Below are positions 1 through 7,478 of a stretch of DNA of 36,258 nucleotides, in pieces. Source of the DNA: Verrucomicrobiota bacterium (GTDB lineage Bacteria > Verrucomicrobiota > Verrucomicrobiia > Verrucomicrobiales > DEV007); the NCBI GenBank assembly GCA_018970725.1, contig JAGWVU010000047.1:1-36258 (forward strand), in the 5' to 3' direction. Positions within the stretch are counted from its first letter, which is position 1; every line of letters begins with the position of its first letter. The position numbers and the translations under genes were made by a program. Under the pieces are notes generated by a model. It searched no databases. It saw nothing but the letters and a program-made list of their open reading frames with translations, and was not told the origin of the DNA.

Positions 1-137
1 GCTGGAGGGACCGGAGTTTTGGGTGGATCGAAGGGCCTTTGGCTGTCGCCCTGCCGCGTTGCGAATTGGTTGCCTCGCCCTGCCTTGCAGCTTTGCCGCC
101 CTGTGGGTTTGGCGGTCGGCTGCGGCGCGATCCTTGG
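1..137. other. Gene-free left edge
   Basis: No convincing coding sequence, RNA gene or repeat was seen here. It lies downstream of the leftward transposase gene and may hold its 3' end region. Open frames that cross it on the plus strand are antisense to the transposase and have arginine/proline/alanine-rich composition typical of high-GC shadows. Confidence 0.5.
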
Positions 138-1316
138 TCAGCCGCTCCGACCGATGACTTCGCGGCGCAGGTCCCGCAAGCTGCACAGACCGCCCCAGTC
201 ACGGTGACGCCAGGGACGGGCACCGCTCCGGCGCTTTGGGCCGAAGGACCCGCGGTGACGGCGGAACTGCTCCTCGCAGAAGGCACGGGAGCCGATCACC
301 AGCCCGGCCGTGAAATAGCGCACCCGCACGCCCAGCAGCGCCACCCGGCTGAGTTTGCCCTCGCCGCCGCCCTCGCTGCCGCCCTCGCTGCCGCCATTGC
401 CGCCGCCATTGCCGCCGCCATTGCCGCCGCCATTGCCATTGCCATTGCCATTGCCATTGCCCCCGTCACTGCCCTGATCTCCGGCCGCCGCGAACCCGGG
501 GCGGACCGGTTGCCCGTCGATATCCATGACCGGAGCCCCCAACTCCAGCAGCCAGCCGCGATAGATCTCCAAGGCCTCGGGACCCGTGATCGGATCGGAC
601 TCGGGCGACCCCGTCGCCCCGCGCACCACTTCCACCAGGCCGGCCAAGGCGTCGGCCCTGCCCGCCACCGCCTCGCCGTAACCGCACCAGCGGTAGTCCT
701 TGGGATCCTTGACGATGTTGGCGCGCACCGCGTTCAGGTCGATATAGGCGGCGGTTTTGAGCAGGGCCCCGCCACCATCCTCGACCAAGGTGCTGCCGAA
801 GCGCCCCTGCCAGAGCGTGCCGCAACGCTCCGTGCGCCCGTTGAACCAGACACTGAAGCGCCGCTGGACGATGTGCATGTAGACCGAAACGTTATACAGC
901 CGGGCCCGGAGCCGCCGCAAGAGGGTCTTCGCCATGGCTTCCTTGCCTGGTGTTTCGCGGAAGTGCACGAGCTGCCGCCGCGTATGCCGGATGTAAGCCC
1001 GCGAGTAACACGCCTCCATCCGCGCGAAGATCTCCTCCTCGGAAATCTCCTGCCGCAAACGCTCCCCCTCGGCCTTGGAGGGAACCCTGAGGAGGAGGTG
1101 GAAATGGTTGTCGAGACACGTCCAGGTCAAGACCTCTATCCCGCAAAACCTCGCCGCCCCGAAGACCAGGGAGCGGAAGTGCTCCTTCTCCTTCGGCCCG
1201 AAGAGAAAGAGACCGCCGGCGGTGCGGTTGACGATGTGCATGACGCCCGAGGAGGAGGAACCTCCCGGCAAGAAGCGTTTGTAGGAGGGGAAGGGTCTGT
1301 CGGCGGTGGTGATCAT
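138..1316 (-). CDS. REP-associated-type Y1 (HUH) transposase
   Basis: A 392-aa protein of the Y1_Tnp (IS200-like/RAYT) superfamily, which nicks and rejoins single-stranded DNA at hairpins. The HUH metal motif is visible as NHFHLLL (His71, His73). It is followed by the family block GTLWQGRF (residues 166-173) and AAYIDLNAVRANIV (189-202). The position where many relatives have KxYT or RRYTRYFN reads RRFSVWFN (152-159), so the usual catalytic Tyr appears to be Phe154. Residues 285-320 form a Gly/Asn/Ser/Glu repeat linker. A separate C-terminal block (321-392; VIGSRAFCEE, FGPKRRSGARP, LCSLRDLR) is, from memory, common in verrucomicrobial members. The start ATG has no Shine-Dalgarno. Nothing flanking looks like a terminal inverted repeat, so it is probably a single domesticated gene rather than a complete insertion sequence. 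The upstream gap carries palindromic repeats. Confidence 0.85.
   Translation of the reverse strand: MITTADRPFPSYKRFLPGGSSSSGVMHIVNRTAGGLFLFGPKEKEHFRSLVFGAARFCGIEVLTWTCLDNHFHLLLRVPSKAEGERLRQEISEEEIFARMEACYSRAYIRHTRRQLVHFRETPGKEAMAKTLLRRLRARLYNVSVYMHIVQRRFSVWFNGRTERCGTLWQGRFGSTLVEDGGGALLKTAAYIDLNAVRANIVKDPKDYRWCGYGEAVAGRADALAGLVEVVRGATGSPESDPITGPEALEIYRGWLLELGAPVMDIDGQPVRPGFAAAGDQGSDGGNGNGNGNGNGGGNGGGNGGGNGGSEGGSEGGGEGKLSRVALLGVRVRYFTAGLVIGSRAFCEEQFRRHRGSFGPKRRSGARPWRHRDWGGLCSLRDLRREVIGRSG
357..461. repeat. In-frame microsatellite encoding Gly/Asn/Ser/Glu linker
   Basis: On the plus strand this reads as CCGCCATTG-type 12-bp units that pass into five or so CCATTG 6-bp units, preceded by CTCGCTGCCGCC units. 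It encodes residues 286-320 of the transposase, with GGN, GN and GGSE steps. Units are multiples of 3 bp, so slippage would change linker length but not the frame. Confidence 0.9.
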
Positions 1317-1474
1317 GGTGCAGCAATCATGAACACGCTCTAAAGAACATTCAAGAAATATGTTTGTTTGACCACCTCAATTTCACCGGGCCGAACGCAC
1401 CGGCTGCAGAAATCCTCGGCATCCCCCGGGGGGGCCGTGCGGCATTTGAGGGGCCACCCGGAGCCCGACGCAAC

Positions 1475-1538
1475 GATCAAAACTATCAAGCAGGTTGATT
1501 GTTCCTGATCAAAACTATCAAGCAGGTTGATTGTTCCT
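1475..1538. repeat. Perfect 32-bp tandem duplication
   Basis: Two identical 32-bp units (1475-1506 and 1507-1538) abut with no mismatch. Each begins GATCAAAACTATCAAGCAGG and ends TTGATTGTTCCT, and each contains one ATCAA-N5-TTGAT dyad. The identity suggests a recent duplication or conservation by homogenisation. Confidence 0.95.
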
Positions 1539-1645
1539 GCGGGGTCTGAGGCGTCCCCGGGGGCGCGAAAAGATAATCAATCAGCTTGATCGGGCTGGGG
1601 CCCCGCGTCGTCAGGATGACCGGTGTAACAGTAAAGCAGGTTGAT
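1485..1645. promoter_or_regulatory. Four copies of an ATCAA-N5-TTGAT dyad
   Basis: Copies are at 1485-1499 (ATCAAGCAGGTTGAT), 1517-1531 (identical), 1576-1590 (ATCAATCAGCTTGAT) and 1631-1645 (GTAAAGCAGGTTGAT, left arm degraded). In copy 3 the centre changes while both arms are kept, as expected for a protein-binding dyad or a short hairpin. They lie 170-330 bp upstream of the transposase start. They could be operators for a dimeric repressor or REP-like targets of the transposase. The sequence alone does not decide. Confidence 0.6.
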
Positions 1646-1778
1646 CGGTTGAGCGGGCGAGGGGTCAGCGGGAACATGAAGAAGCGTCCCCCGGTGCCGC
1701 GGTGGTGCTTACGGGAAACTTCCGACAGACCGGTTGGCGGGCGTCTTGGGCCCTCCGGATTGGTTGCTTCCACTGCGC

Positions 1779-3008
1779 TTACAAACGCAGAAAAATCTGC
1801 CGCCGGTAGAGGAAGCGGGCGAACAGGATGACCAGCAGCAGGCCGGTGCAGGCCGTCAGCAGTCCACCGAATCCTTGCGCCACCCGCGCATCGAGAAACC
1901 GTTCCACATCCCCCCCTGTGAATCGGGCCGCGAGGGACTGGAAACCAACGATGGCCGAGGCGAGATAGATGGTGAGGGCATTGCAACCGATCCAAACGAA
2001 GGGTTGGCACCAGCGGCGCCAGCCGCGCACATCCACCAACCAATAGAACAACGCCATGAGCAGGGAGCTGCAGCCTCCTGCCACCAAAATAAAGGAGGAA
2101 GACCAAATGCGCTTGATAAGCGGGAAAGACGGACACCAGATCAGCCCGAGCAAAAGACCTACGAGGCCCGCAGCGACGAGCCAAGCGATTTTCCCGCGGG
2201 ACTCAACCCGCCCGTTTTTGAAGAGCAGCCCGGTCAACACGCCGAACAAAGGCAACGCAATGGCCGGCAGGGTGGAGAGCAGTCCCTCATTGATATAATA
2301 CCCTTGGGCCTTCTTTCCCGGCAGGTAGAGGAAGTCCAGATAGTTCACCAGGTTCCTGCCCTCTTCATACGATCCCCGCACGCGGTTCCCAACCGAAGCC
2401 GCGATGTCCGCCGGCGCGTCCGAACCGATCTTCCGGGCGACCTCCTCCACGACCGCCCGGCTGAGCTTCAGATCGGGGATCGGCACAAAAGTCACAAGCG
2501 CCCAAAAGCCGATCAGCAGAAGCGCACAAACGATGACCAATCCGCCCGGCGACCGGACGAAGGTGTAGATCAACGCCGCGCCCACATAACAGGCAGCGAT
2601 CCGGTGGAGCACGCCACCGAGTTGCACCTCAGGCCATGGTTTGGACACCCCGCCGTAGTAGAACACGCCAACCGCAAACAGCAGGATGCCACGCCGGAAA
2701 ACCCGGCCCAGCACCCAGGCCAGACCGCCTCGCTCCAGTTCCTTGTCGAGCGAGAAAACCAGTGATATCCCCACGATGAAGAGAAACAGGGGAAAAATCA
2801 GATCATAAAAGCGGAAGCCTTCCCACTCCACATGCTTCAACTGGTTGGCCAGCGCTGCCGTCACCGGATTCGCTCCCATCCGTTCGAGGGCGTTGACAAT
2901 GGAACCCGCGCCGACGATCCACAACATATCAAAGCCGCGCAAGGCATCCACGGACATGAGACGGGAGTCCGCGGCGGACGCTGGAGGAGCGGAATCGGCT
3001 TGGTTCAT
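1779..3008 (-). CDS. DUF5009/NagX-type membrane acyltransferase
   Basis: A 409-aa polytopic inner-membrane protein of the heparan-alpha-glucosaminide N-acetyltransferase-like (HGSNAT/NagX, DUF5009) superfamily, which moves acetyl groups to sugars across a membrane. The N-terminal family signature VDALRGFDMLWI is followed by HVEWEGFRFYDLIFPLFLF, the block that carries the conserved aspartate and proline. About ten hydrophobic segments follow, and the C-terminal third (WIGCNALTIYLAS) also matches the family. I chose the ATG at 3006-3008 because the 20 residues before it in the longer frame are Arg-rich and not family-like. The length fits the family, usually 370-430 aa. The gene is 56 bp downstream of the SGNH hydrolase gene on the same strand. 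Together the two suggest carbohydrate acylation and deacylation at the envelope, but the substrate is unknown. Confidence 0.85.
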   Translation of the reverse strand: MNQADSAPPASAADSRLMSVDALRGFDMLWIVGAGSIVNALERMGANPVTAALANQLKHVEWEGFRFYDLIFPLFLFIVGISLVFSLDKELERGGLAWVLGRVFRRGILLFAVGVFYYGGVSKPWPEVQLGGVLHRIAACYVGAALIYTFVRSPGGLVIVCALLLIGFWALVTFVPIPDLKLSRAVVEEVARKIGSDAPADIAASVGNRVRGSYEEGRNLVNYLDFLYLPGKKAQGYYINEGLLSTLPAIALPLFGVLTGLLFKNGRVESRGKIAWLVAAGLVGLLLGLIWCPSFPLIKRIWSSSFILVAGGCSSLLMALFYWLVDVRGWRRWCQPFVWIGCNALTIYLASAIVGFQSLAARFTGGDVERFLDARVAQGFGGLLTACTGLLLVILFARFLYRRQIFLRL

Positions 3009-3064
3009 GGGATCGGAGCGATCAGGTGTTCGGTGATTGGCGGCCCTGGTGGCGCGGAAGCTAC

Positions 3065-3883
3065 TCACCGAAGCTGACGGAGAATCGAGGCCGCGACTTG
3101 CCCGCCGAGAAAATCATAGCCGGCCGCTGTAAAATGGACATCGTTGGGAGGTTGGAATTCCTTGAGCCGTGGAGCCATGGCGGTGAAGAGATCGTCAATC
3201 GCCACTCCGCTGGCGGTCATGAGTTTGGCGGCGGCGGCATTGCGTTCCACGATGGAAGCGGCGGTTTGTTTGCCATCGGGGGAATCGGGGATGGGGGTGG
3301 TGGAGGCCCAGACCAGTCTCGCGCCGGTCCGACGCAGCCGGGTGATGATCTGTTCCAGACGCAGGCTGTAGTCGGCCGTGGGGGTATTGCGGTCGTGAAT
3401 CCCGAAATTGAAGTGGATGAGATCCCATTTCCCGTTGCCGAGCCAGACTTCCAGATTCTTCAAGCCGGAGGCGGTGGGACCGCAATTGGCCGGAGCGCGG
3501 TGCACGTTGGCTTGGCCCGCAAGTGCCTTGCGGACGGCTTGGGTATAGCCCCGGGAGACGGAATCCCCGATCAGGAGGATCCGCGGCAAGCTGGAATCGT
3601 CCGCCACGAAGTCCCAGGCATTGGACCGGCCGGCCACCTTGTCCGCCTTGTGGAGCGGAAGATAGAACCCGCCCAACTGACTCTGCAACACGCGTTCCCA
3701 GTCCTGCCGGTCGGCCGGAAGGGCGGATACCCATGCCTGGTATTTGGCATCGGTCACGGCCTCGGCGGCCGCCTTCCGGGCCTTGGCGTGGGCCTCGCTT
3801 TCGCGGGCATCGGTGGGTTCGGGTCCCGTGGCCATGACCACGCCAGACAGGAGGAACGAAAGGAGGATCCGGAAAACGGGCAT
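3065..3883 (-). CDS. Secreted SGNH/GDSL-family hydrolase
   Basis: A 272-aa protein with an N-terminal signal peptide (MPVFRILLSFLLSGVVMATG) and an SGNH-hydrolase fold. Block I is LLIGDSVSRGY with nucleophile Ser108. The Gly/Asn region is NFGIHD (159-164). The C-terminal Asp-His pair is in NDVHFTAAGYDFLG (Asp248, His250). Such enzymes remove acetyl or other acyl groups from sugars, and verrucomicrobial members are often linked to polysaccharide use. The ATG at 3881-3883 was chosen over an upstream start because it directly begins the signal peptide. Export to the periplasm or outside is inferred. The gene follows the YeiH-type exporter gene by 76 bp and precedes the membrane acyltransferase gene. 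A role as an acetylesterase is likely but the substrate cannot be read from sequence. Confidence 0.85.
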   Translation of the reverse strand: MPVFRILLSFLLSGVVMATGPEPTDARESEAHAKARKAAAEAVTDAKYQAWVSALPADRQDWERVLQSQLGGFYLPLHKADKVAGRSNAWDFVADDSSLPRILLIGDSVSRGYTQAVRKALAGQANVHRAPANCGPTASGLKNLEVWLGNGKWDLIHFNFGIHDRNTPTADYSLRLEQIITRLRRTGARLVWASTTPIPDSPDGKQTAASIVERNAAAAKLMTASGVAIDDLFTAMAPRLKEFQPPNDVHFTAAGYDFLGGQVAASILRQLR

Positions 3884-3959
3884 GAGAGAAAACCTGGGGT
3901 GCGAACGGGAAGGGAAACACGCCTGCGCCGGCCGACTTCTTTCGAGCGGAACCCTTGCC

Positions 3960-5228
3960 TCAACCTTGACGCCCGAAGAGCATCCAAGCGAGAAACAGGG
4001 TCCAAACCACATTCACGGTCTGCCCGCCAAGAAACGCCAGGGCGGGCCGGACTCCGCCGAGTTTGGCGAGGTCAGCCAAGCGCGTTTCCAAGCCGATACA
4101 GACGAAAGCGGCGGCGAACCAGACCTCGCGCAATCCTTTGAGCGGCTTCTCACAGGTCTTCACCAAGGCCGGATCAAGGACGAAGGAAAAGACCATGGAA
4201 GCGGCGATGAACCCGAGGACGAACTTGGGAAAACGCTCCCAAATGAGCCCAAAATCGGGACGACCGGCGACCGCACCGGCGGATTTCTCCCGAACCGTCC
4301 ACCAGAGGGACAAGACGAATGCGGCGACGCCAATGAGGACGTTTTGTGAGAGCTTGACGACCGTGCCCGTCTTGGTGGCGGTCTCACCGATCATTTCGGT
4401 GGCGGCAAGGACGGAGCCGCTGGTATCGAGCGTGCCGCCGAGCCATGCGCCTCCGACCGCCTCGCTCAAGCCAAGCCAGCGGACGCACCACGGCATCAGG
4501 ATCATCATCGGCACGGCGCAAATCAGCACCAGCGAGGTCACGTAGGAGAGCTTCTTTTTGTCCCCTTGAATGGCACCGCAGGCGGCGATGGCGGCGGAGA
4601 CGCCACAGATGGAAACGGCGGTGGAAAGCATGACGCCGAATTCGTCATCCACCTTGAACCAACGGGCGAGGCGGAACGTGATATGCCAGATCACCGGGAT
4701 GACGAGAAGCGCCTGGATGAGGCCCGGGGTTCCGGCCTTCAGAAGATCCGCAAAGAGCATCCCGGCCCCCAGGATGACGATCCCGGTCTTGATGAAAAAC
4801 TCGGTGCGCACCGCGCTCATGAGCCAGGCAGGCACCGGAAGAAAGTGGCTCCAGAGCAACCCGAGGCCAAGCGCGAAGACCACATATTCCACGCCGAGGC
4901 CTTTGATCCCCACATGCCCCGCCAGCACTTGGGCCACCCAGGCCAGCAGGAACACGACGCACGCTCCGAGGGGGAAACCGGAGGCGGCGCGTCCCAGGGA
5001 AGCCCAAAGGGCCGCCGTGGACAAGGCGATGAGGACCGCGCTGGTGATCCCGATCCCGGCGAGGTTGGCCCCGGAAAACAGACCGCCCAAGTCCGCGGCG
5101 GATTCCCACCCGAGCTTCGGTAACGGCACTTTCCAACCCAGCGGCACCGCCACCAACAGCGGCACGGCGGCGAGGACGGCCAACCAATCTTCATTTTGCC
5201 ACCAAGCCGGACGGGGACTTTCGTTCAT
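3960..5228 (-). CDS. YeiH/UPF0324-family putative sulfate exporter
   Basis: A 422-aa polytopic membrane protein matching the YeiH (UPF0324, 'putative sulfate exporter', PSE) family. It has ten to eleven hydrophobic segments. Typical blocks include FFIKTGIVILGAGMLF, VMLSTAVSICGVSAAIAACG and GGTLDTSGSVLAAT, plus the C-terminal FVCIGLETRLADL. The ATG at 5226-5228 gives a soluble N-terminus (MNESPRPAWW); an in-frame GTG 60 bp upstream would add an Arg-rich stretch without family resemblance. YeiH proteins are named for similarity to sulfate and taurine-related exporters, but transport has rarely been shown directly. The gene follows the unknown secreted protein gene by 56 bp in the same leftward block. 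The sulfatase further right gives only a loose link to sulfur handling. Confidence 0.85.
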   Translation of the reverse strand: MNESPRPAWWQNEDWLAVLAAVPLLVAVPLGWKVPLPKLGWESAADLGGLFSGANLAGIGITSAVLIALSTAALWASLGRAASGFPLGACVVFLLAWVAQVLAGHVGIKGLGVEYVVFALGLGLLWSHFLPVPAWLMSAVRTEFFIKTGIVILGAGMLFADLLKAGTPGLIQALLVIPVIWHITFRLARWFKVDDEFGVMLSTAVSICGVSAAIAACGAIQGDKKKLSYVTSLVLICAVPMMILMPWCVRWLGLSEAVGGAWLGGTLDTSGSVLAATEMIGETATKTGTVVKLSQNVLIGVAAFVLSLWWTVREKSAGAVAGRPDFGLIWERFPKFVLGFIAASMVFSFVLDPALVKTCEKPLKGLREVWFAAAFVCIGLETRLADLAKLGGVRPALAFLGGQTVNVVWTLFLAWMLFGRQG

Positions 5229-5284
5229 GCAGGCAGCATGGAACACGCGACGGGCAAAACGCAACGCCCAATATGCGCCGCCGC

Positions 5285-6298
5285 TCACTCCGCCACCCGG
5301 TAGTAGGTCCCGTGGAAAAAGGCTCGCGCCCCGTGGTAATACTTGGTTCGCTCCGCTTCCACGGTCAGGACATGCCCTTGGAAACGGAAGCGGACGGTGG
5401 CCGGTTTGCCTTCCTCGAAAGCCTCTTGGTTCCCGTCCACAAACTCGGCCAGACCGGCATCCAAAAACCGGGCCGTCCCGGCCAAGGATCCGGTGTGCGC
5501 GGTCGGTCCCCGGACGACGAAGATCTCGAATGGCAAATTCCGGGTCTCCCCAGCGCCCGGATCCGAAAAGACGACCGTTCCGCCCGAGTCATCGATGTAT
5601 TCCCCGAAGCGCCCCGCCGGGGCCTCGATCCCGGAAGCCGCCACCAGGAACCGCGCCCGCATCCGGCCCAATTCCGCCAGCGTCTGCCAATAATCCGGAA
5701 CTTCAACGGGGGGGCGGTGCTCGTCCACACTCCTCGCGACCTCGCGGGCGATCGCCTCCCGCTCTTTCCTCGAGGCCGGATCCCGTTCGAGAATGGCCTG
5801 CAAACCGGGCTGCTTCACGCCTTGAACCCGATCCCTCGCCGCCGTCAGGATCGACTCGGCCCCCTCGTTCTCCAGACGGGCCCGGCGCAATCGCTCCGCC
5901 GCGTTGACCCGCCGATACAGGCCGCGCGCAGGCGGAATCAAGCTTTCCGCTCCGGGCCCGGGCGCGGCCTTTTCCGGTCCGTAACGCTCCACCTTCACCC
6001 TCGCGCTGGTTTTGAAGAGGTCCACCGTGCCGGTCACCTTCCAACCCGTGTCCGGTTCCTGAGCGGCGCCCGCGGCCGGGGTATCGGCCATCATGAACAA
6101 AAAAGCGTTCCCGTTCCTCCCGAGGTCCCCCGAGATCAAAAGCGTCCGGGTAGACGCGATCAACCGCAGCGCCGCGAAGCCGTCTTGCTCCACGATCTGC
6201 AACTCGTTGCCCGCCTCGTCCATGTAATGCTGCGGTGCCGCCGCCGCCACGCCGACGAGGGCCCAGAAAAGGATGCCTACCGGAAAAAAACCGCTCAT
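5285..6298 (-). CDS. Secreted protein of unknown function
   Basis: A 337-aa protein with a clear signal peptide (MSGFFPVGILFWALVGVAAAA). I do not recognise its family. The mature part starts with a strand-rich segment (about residues 25-105), has a charged helical middle (RRVNAAERLRRARLENEGAES, about 125-200), then a beta-rich end with aromatic residues (KYYHGARAFFHGTYYRV). There are no cysteines in the mature part, no lipobox and no membrane anchor. The ATG at 6296-6298 was chosen because it begins the signal peptide. It is the second gene of a leftward block after the GT9 gene (35-bp gap). A periplasmic or outer-envelope location is inferred. Confidence 0.75.
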   Translation of the reverse strand: MSGFFPVGILFWALVGVAAAAPQHYMDEAGNELQIVEQDGFAALRLIASTRTLLISGDLGRNGNAFLFMMADTPAAGAAQEPDTGWKVTGTVDLFKTSARVKVERYGPEKAAPGPGAESLIPPARGLYRRVNAAERLRRARLENEGAESILTAARDRVQGVKQPGLQAILERDPASRKEREAIAREVARSVDEHRPPVEVPDYWQTLAELGRMRARFLVAASGIEAPAGRFGEYIDDSGGTVVFSDPGAGETRNLPFEIFVVRGPTAHTGSLAGTARFLDAGLAEFVDGNQEAFEEGKPATVRFRFQGHVLTVEAERTKYYHGARAFFHGTYYRVAE

Positions 6299-6333
6299 TT
6301 TCCTTGGGATCCTCGGGCCTCGACGCAAGGAAT

Positions 6334-7365
6334 TCAAGTCCCGTTGGCAACCGCGCCGGTCGTCCCCAAGGCGCTCCCGATCGCCCCGATCACCTCGTCG
6401 ACCCCGATCTCTTCCATCGGGGCGAAGTCGTCCGGCTCGGGAAAAGGCTGCGTCCCCGGCACCGGCCCCGGTTTACCGGCGCGCACGATCCAAGCCCGCT
6501 CGTGCCGCGGCCCCCAGCGGAAGGGATTGGTGGGACCGAACAAGGCCACCTGCGGCACGGTGAAGGCGGACGCCAGATGCAACGCCGCCGTGTCCACCGT
6601 CACGGCCAGGGTGGCCCGCGCCAGGACGGCTGCCATCGCCGGAACGCTGGTGTTCCCCGCCAGATTGCGGAACCCGGTTGCGGAAAGGCGGGCGATCTCC
6701 GCGAGATGCTCCCTCTCCATCCGACCCGGCCCGCCCGTCACCACCACCGGCAAATCCAAGCTCCGGCTCAAGTGATCGATCACCCGGGCCCAGCGCTCCG
6801 GCGGCCAGAACTTTTCGATCCGGGCGCTTCCCGGGTGCACCACGGCATAGCGTGGGGGCAAGCCGAGCCCGTCCGCCGCCGTCCACGCCTCCGGAGGCAA
6901 CTGCAACCGCAGCGGCGGGGTCTCTCCGCCCAGGCCGACGGCGTCCAACAACGTGGCCAAATAATCTGCGGTATGAAATTTACTCAACAGCGCCCCGCAC
7001 CCATGGGTGAAGATCCGGTCCCGGGGGAATGTCCTCCGGTTTCTGGCATGGGTCACCCGCACGGCGGCCCCCGAGAGCCACGCGGTCGCCACCGCCCGGT
7101 CCGTGCCATCGCAATCGAACGCGATCTCGAAGGGCCGCGCTCGCGCGATGCCGGTCCAGTAGCCCGCATTGAGACGGCCCCGGCGAAAGTGGAACACCTC
7201 GTCCACCCCCGGCAGGCAGGGGGCAAGGGGCCCGGCGGCATCGCTGACCGCCAACCCGATGCGGGCGTCGGGGACCTGTTGGCGCAACCGGGCAAGCATC
7301 GGCGCGGTCAGGATGAGATCACCGATGCGTTTGAGTTGGATGACGAGAATGCGCGGAGCCTCCAT
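6334..7365 (-). CDS. GT9 family (ADP-heptose:LPS heptosyltransferase-like) glycosyltransferase
   Basis: A 343-aa cytoplasmic GT-B enzyme of CAZy family GT9, related to WaaC/WaaF/WaaQ, which add heptose to lipopolysaccharide core. The N-terminal block RILVIQLKRIGDLILTAPML and the C-terminal sugar-nucleotide region are both present: YAVVHPGSARIEKFWPPERW, VVVTGGPGRMEREH, AVTVDTAALHLASAFTVPQVALFGPTNPFRWGP. The ATG at 7363-7365 was preferred over a TTG two codons upstream. It is the first gene of the leftward envelope block and is divergent from hemL across 113 bp. GT9 enzymes also occur outside LPS core synthesis, so the donor and acceptor remain open. Confidence 0.88.
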   Translation of the reverse strand: MEAPRILVIQLKRIGDLILTAPMLARLRQQVPDARIGLAVSDAAGPLAPCLPGVDEVFHFRRGRLNAGYWTGIARARPFEIAFDCDGTDRAVATAWLSGAAVRVTHARNRRTFPRDRIFTHGCGALLSKFHTADYLATLLDAVGLGGETPPLRLQLPPEAWTAADGLGLPPRYAVVHPGSARIEKFWPPERWARVIDHLSRSLDLPVVVTGGPGRMEREHLAEIARLSATGFRNLAGNTSVPAMAAVLARATLAVTVDTAALHLASAFTVPQVALFGPTNPFRWGPRHERAWIVRAGKPGPVPGTQPFPEPDDFAPMEEIGVDEVIGAIGSALGTTGAVANGT

Positions 7366-7478
7366 GAACAAAATGCCAGAAAACAGTTGGAGCCTGAGAC
7401 GATTGGATCATTGGGTGCTTGGGGCAACGGAATGATGCATGATTCCGCCCGCACCCTGATTTTTCCCCCTGCCAACCC

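Larger units (their letters stand above)
1317..1778. other. 462-bp gene-free region with operator-like repeats
   Basis: No gene with credible composition was found. This is the region upstream of the leftward transposase and downstream of the leftward acyltransferase gene. It holds the 32-bp duplication and the four dyads listed separately. The open frame crossing it on the minus strand overlaps the acyltransferase gene in another frame and looks spurious. Confidence 0.6.

Noticed and set aside
138-1316. Complete insertion sequence around the transposase
   Set aside because: No terminal inverted repeats, target duplications or IS200-type end hairpins flank the gene; only the upstream dyads are present.
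39-1343. Long plus-strand open frame opposite the transposase gene
   Set aside because: Ala/Pro/Arg-rich with runs of AIAIAI from the microsatellite; the opposite strand has the HUH motif.
1486-2184. Minus-strand frame running from the repeat region into the acyltransferase gene
   Set aside because: Most of it overlaps the acyltransferase gene in another frame, and its C-terminus is simply translated repeat sequence.
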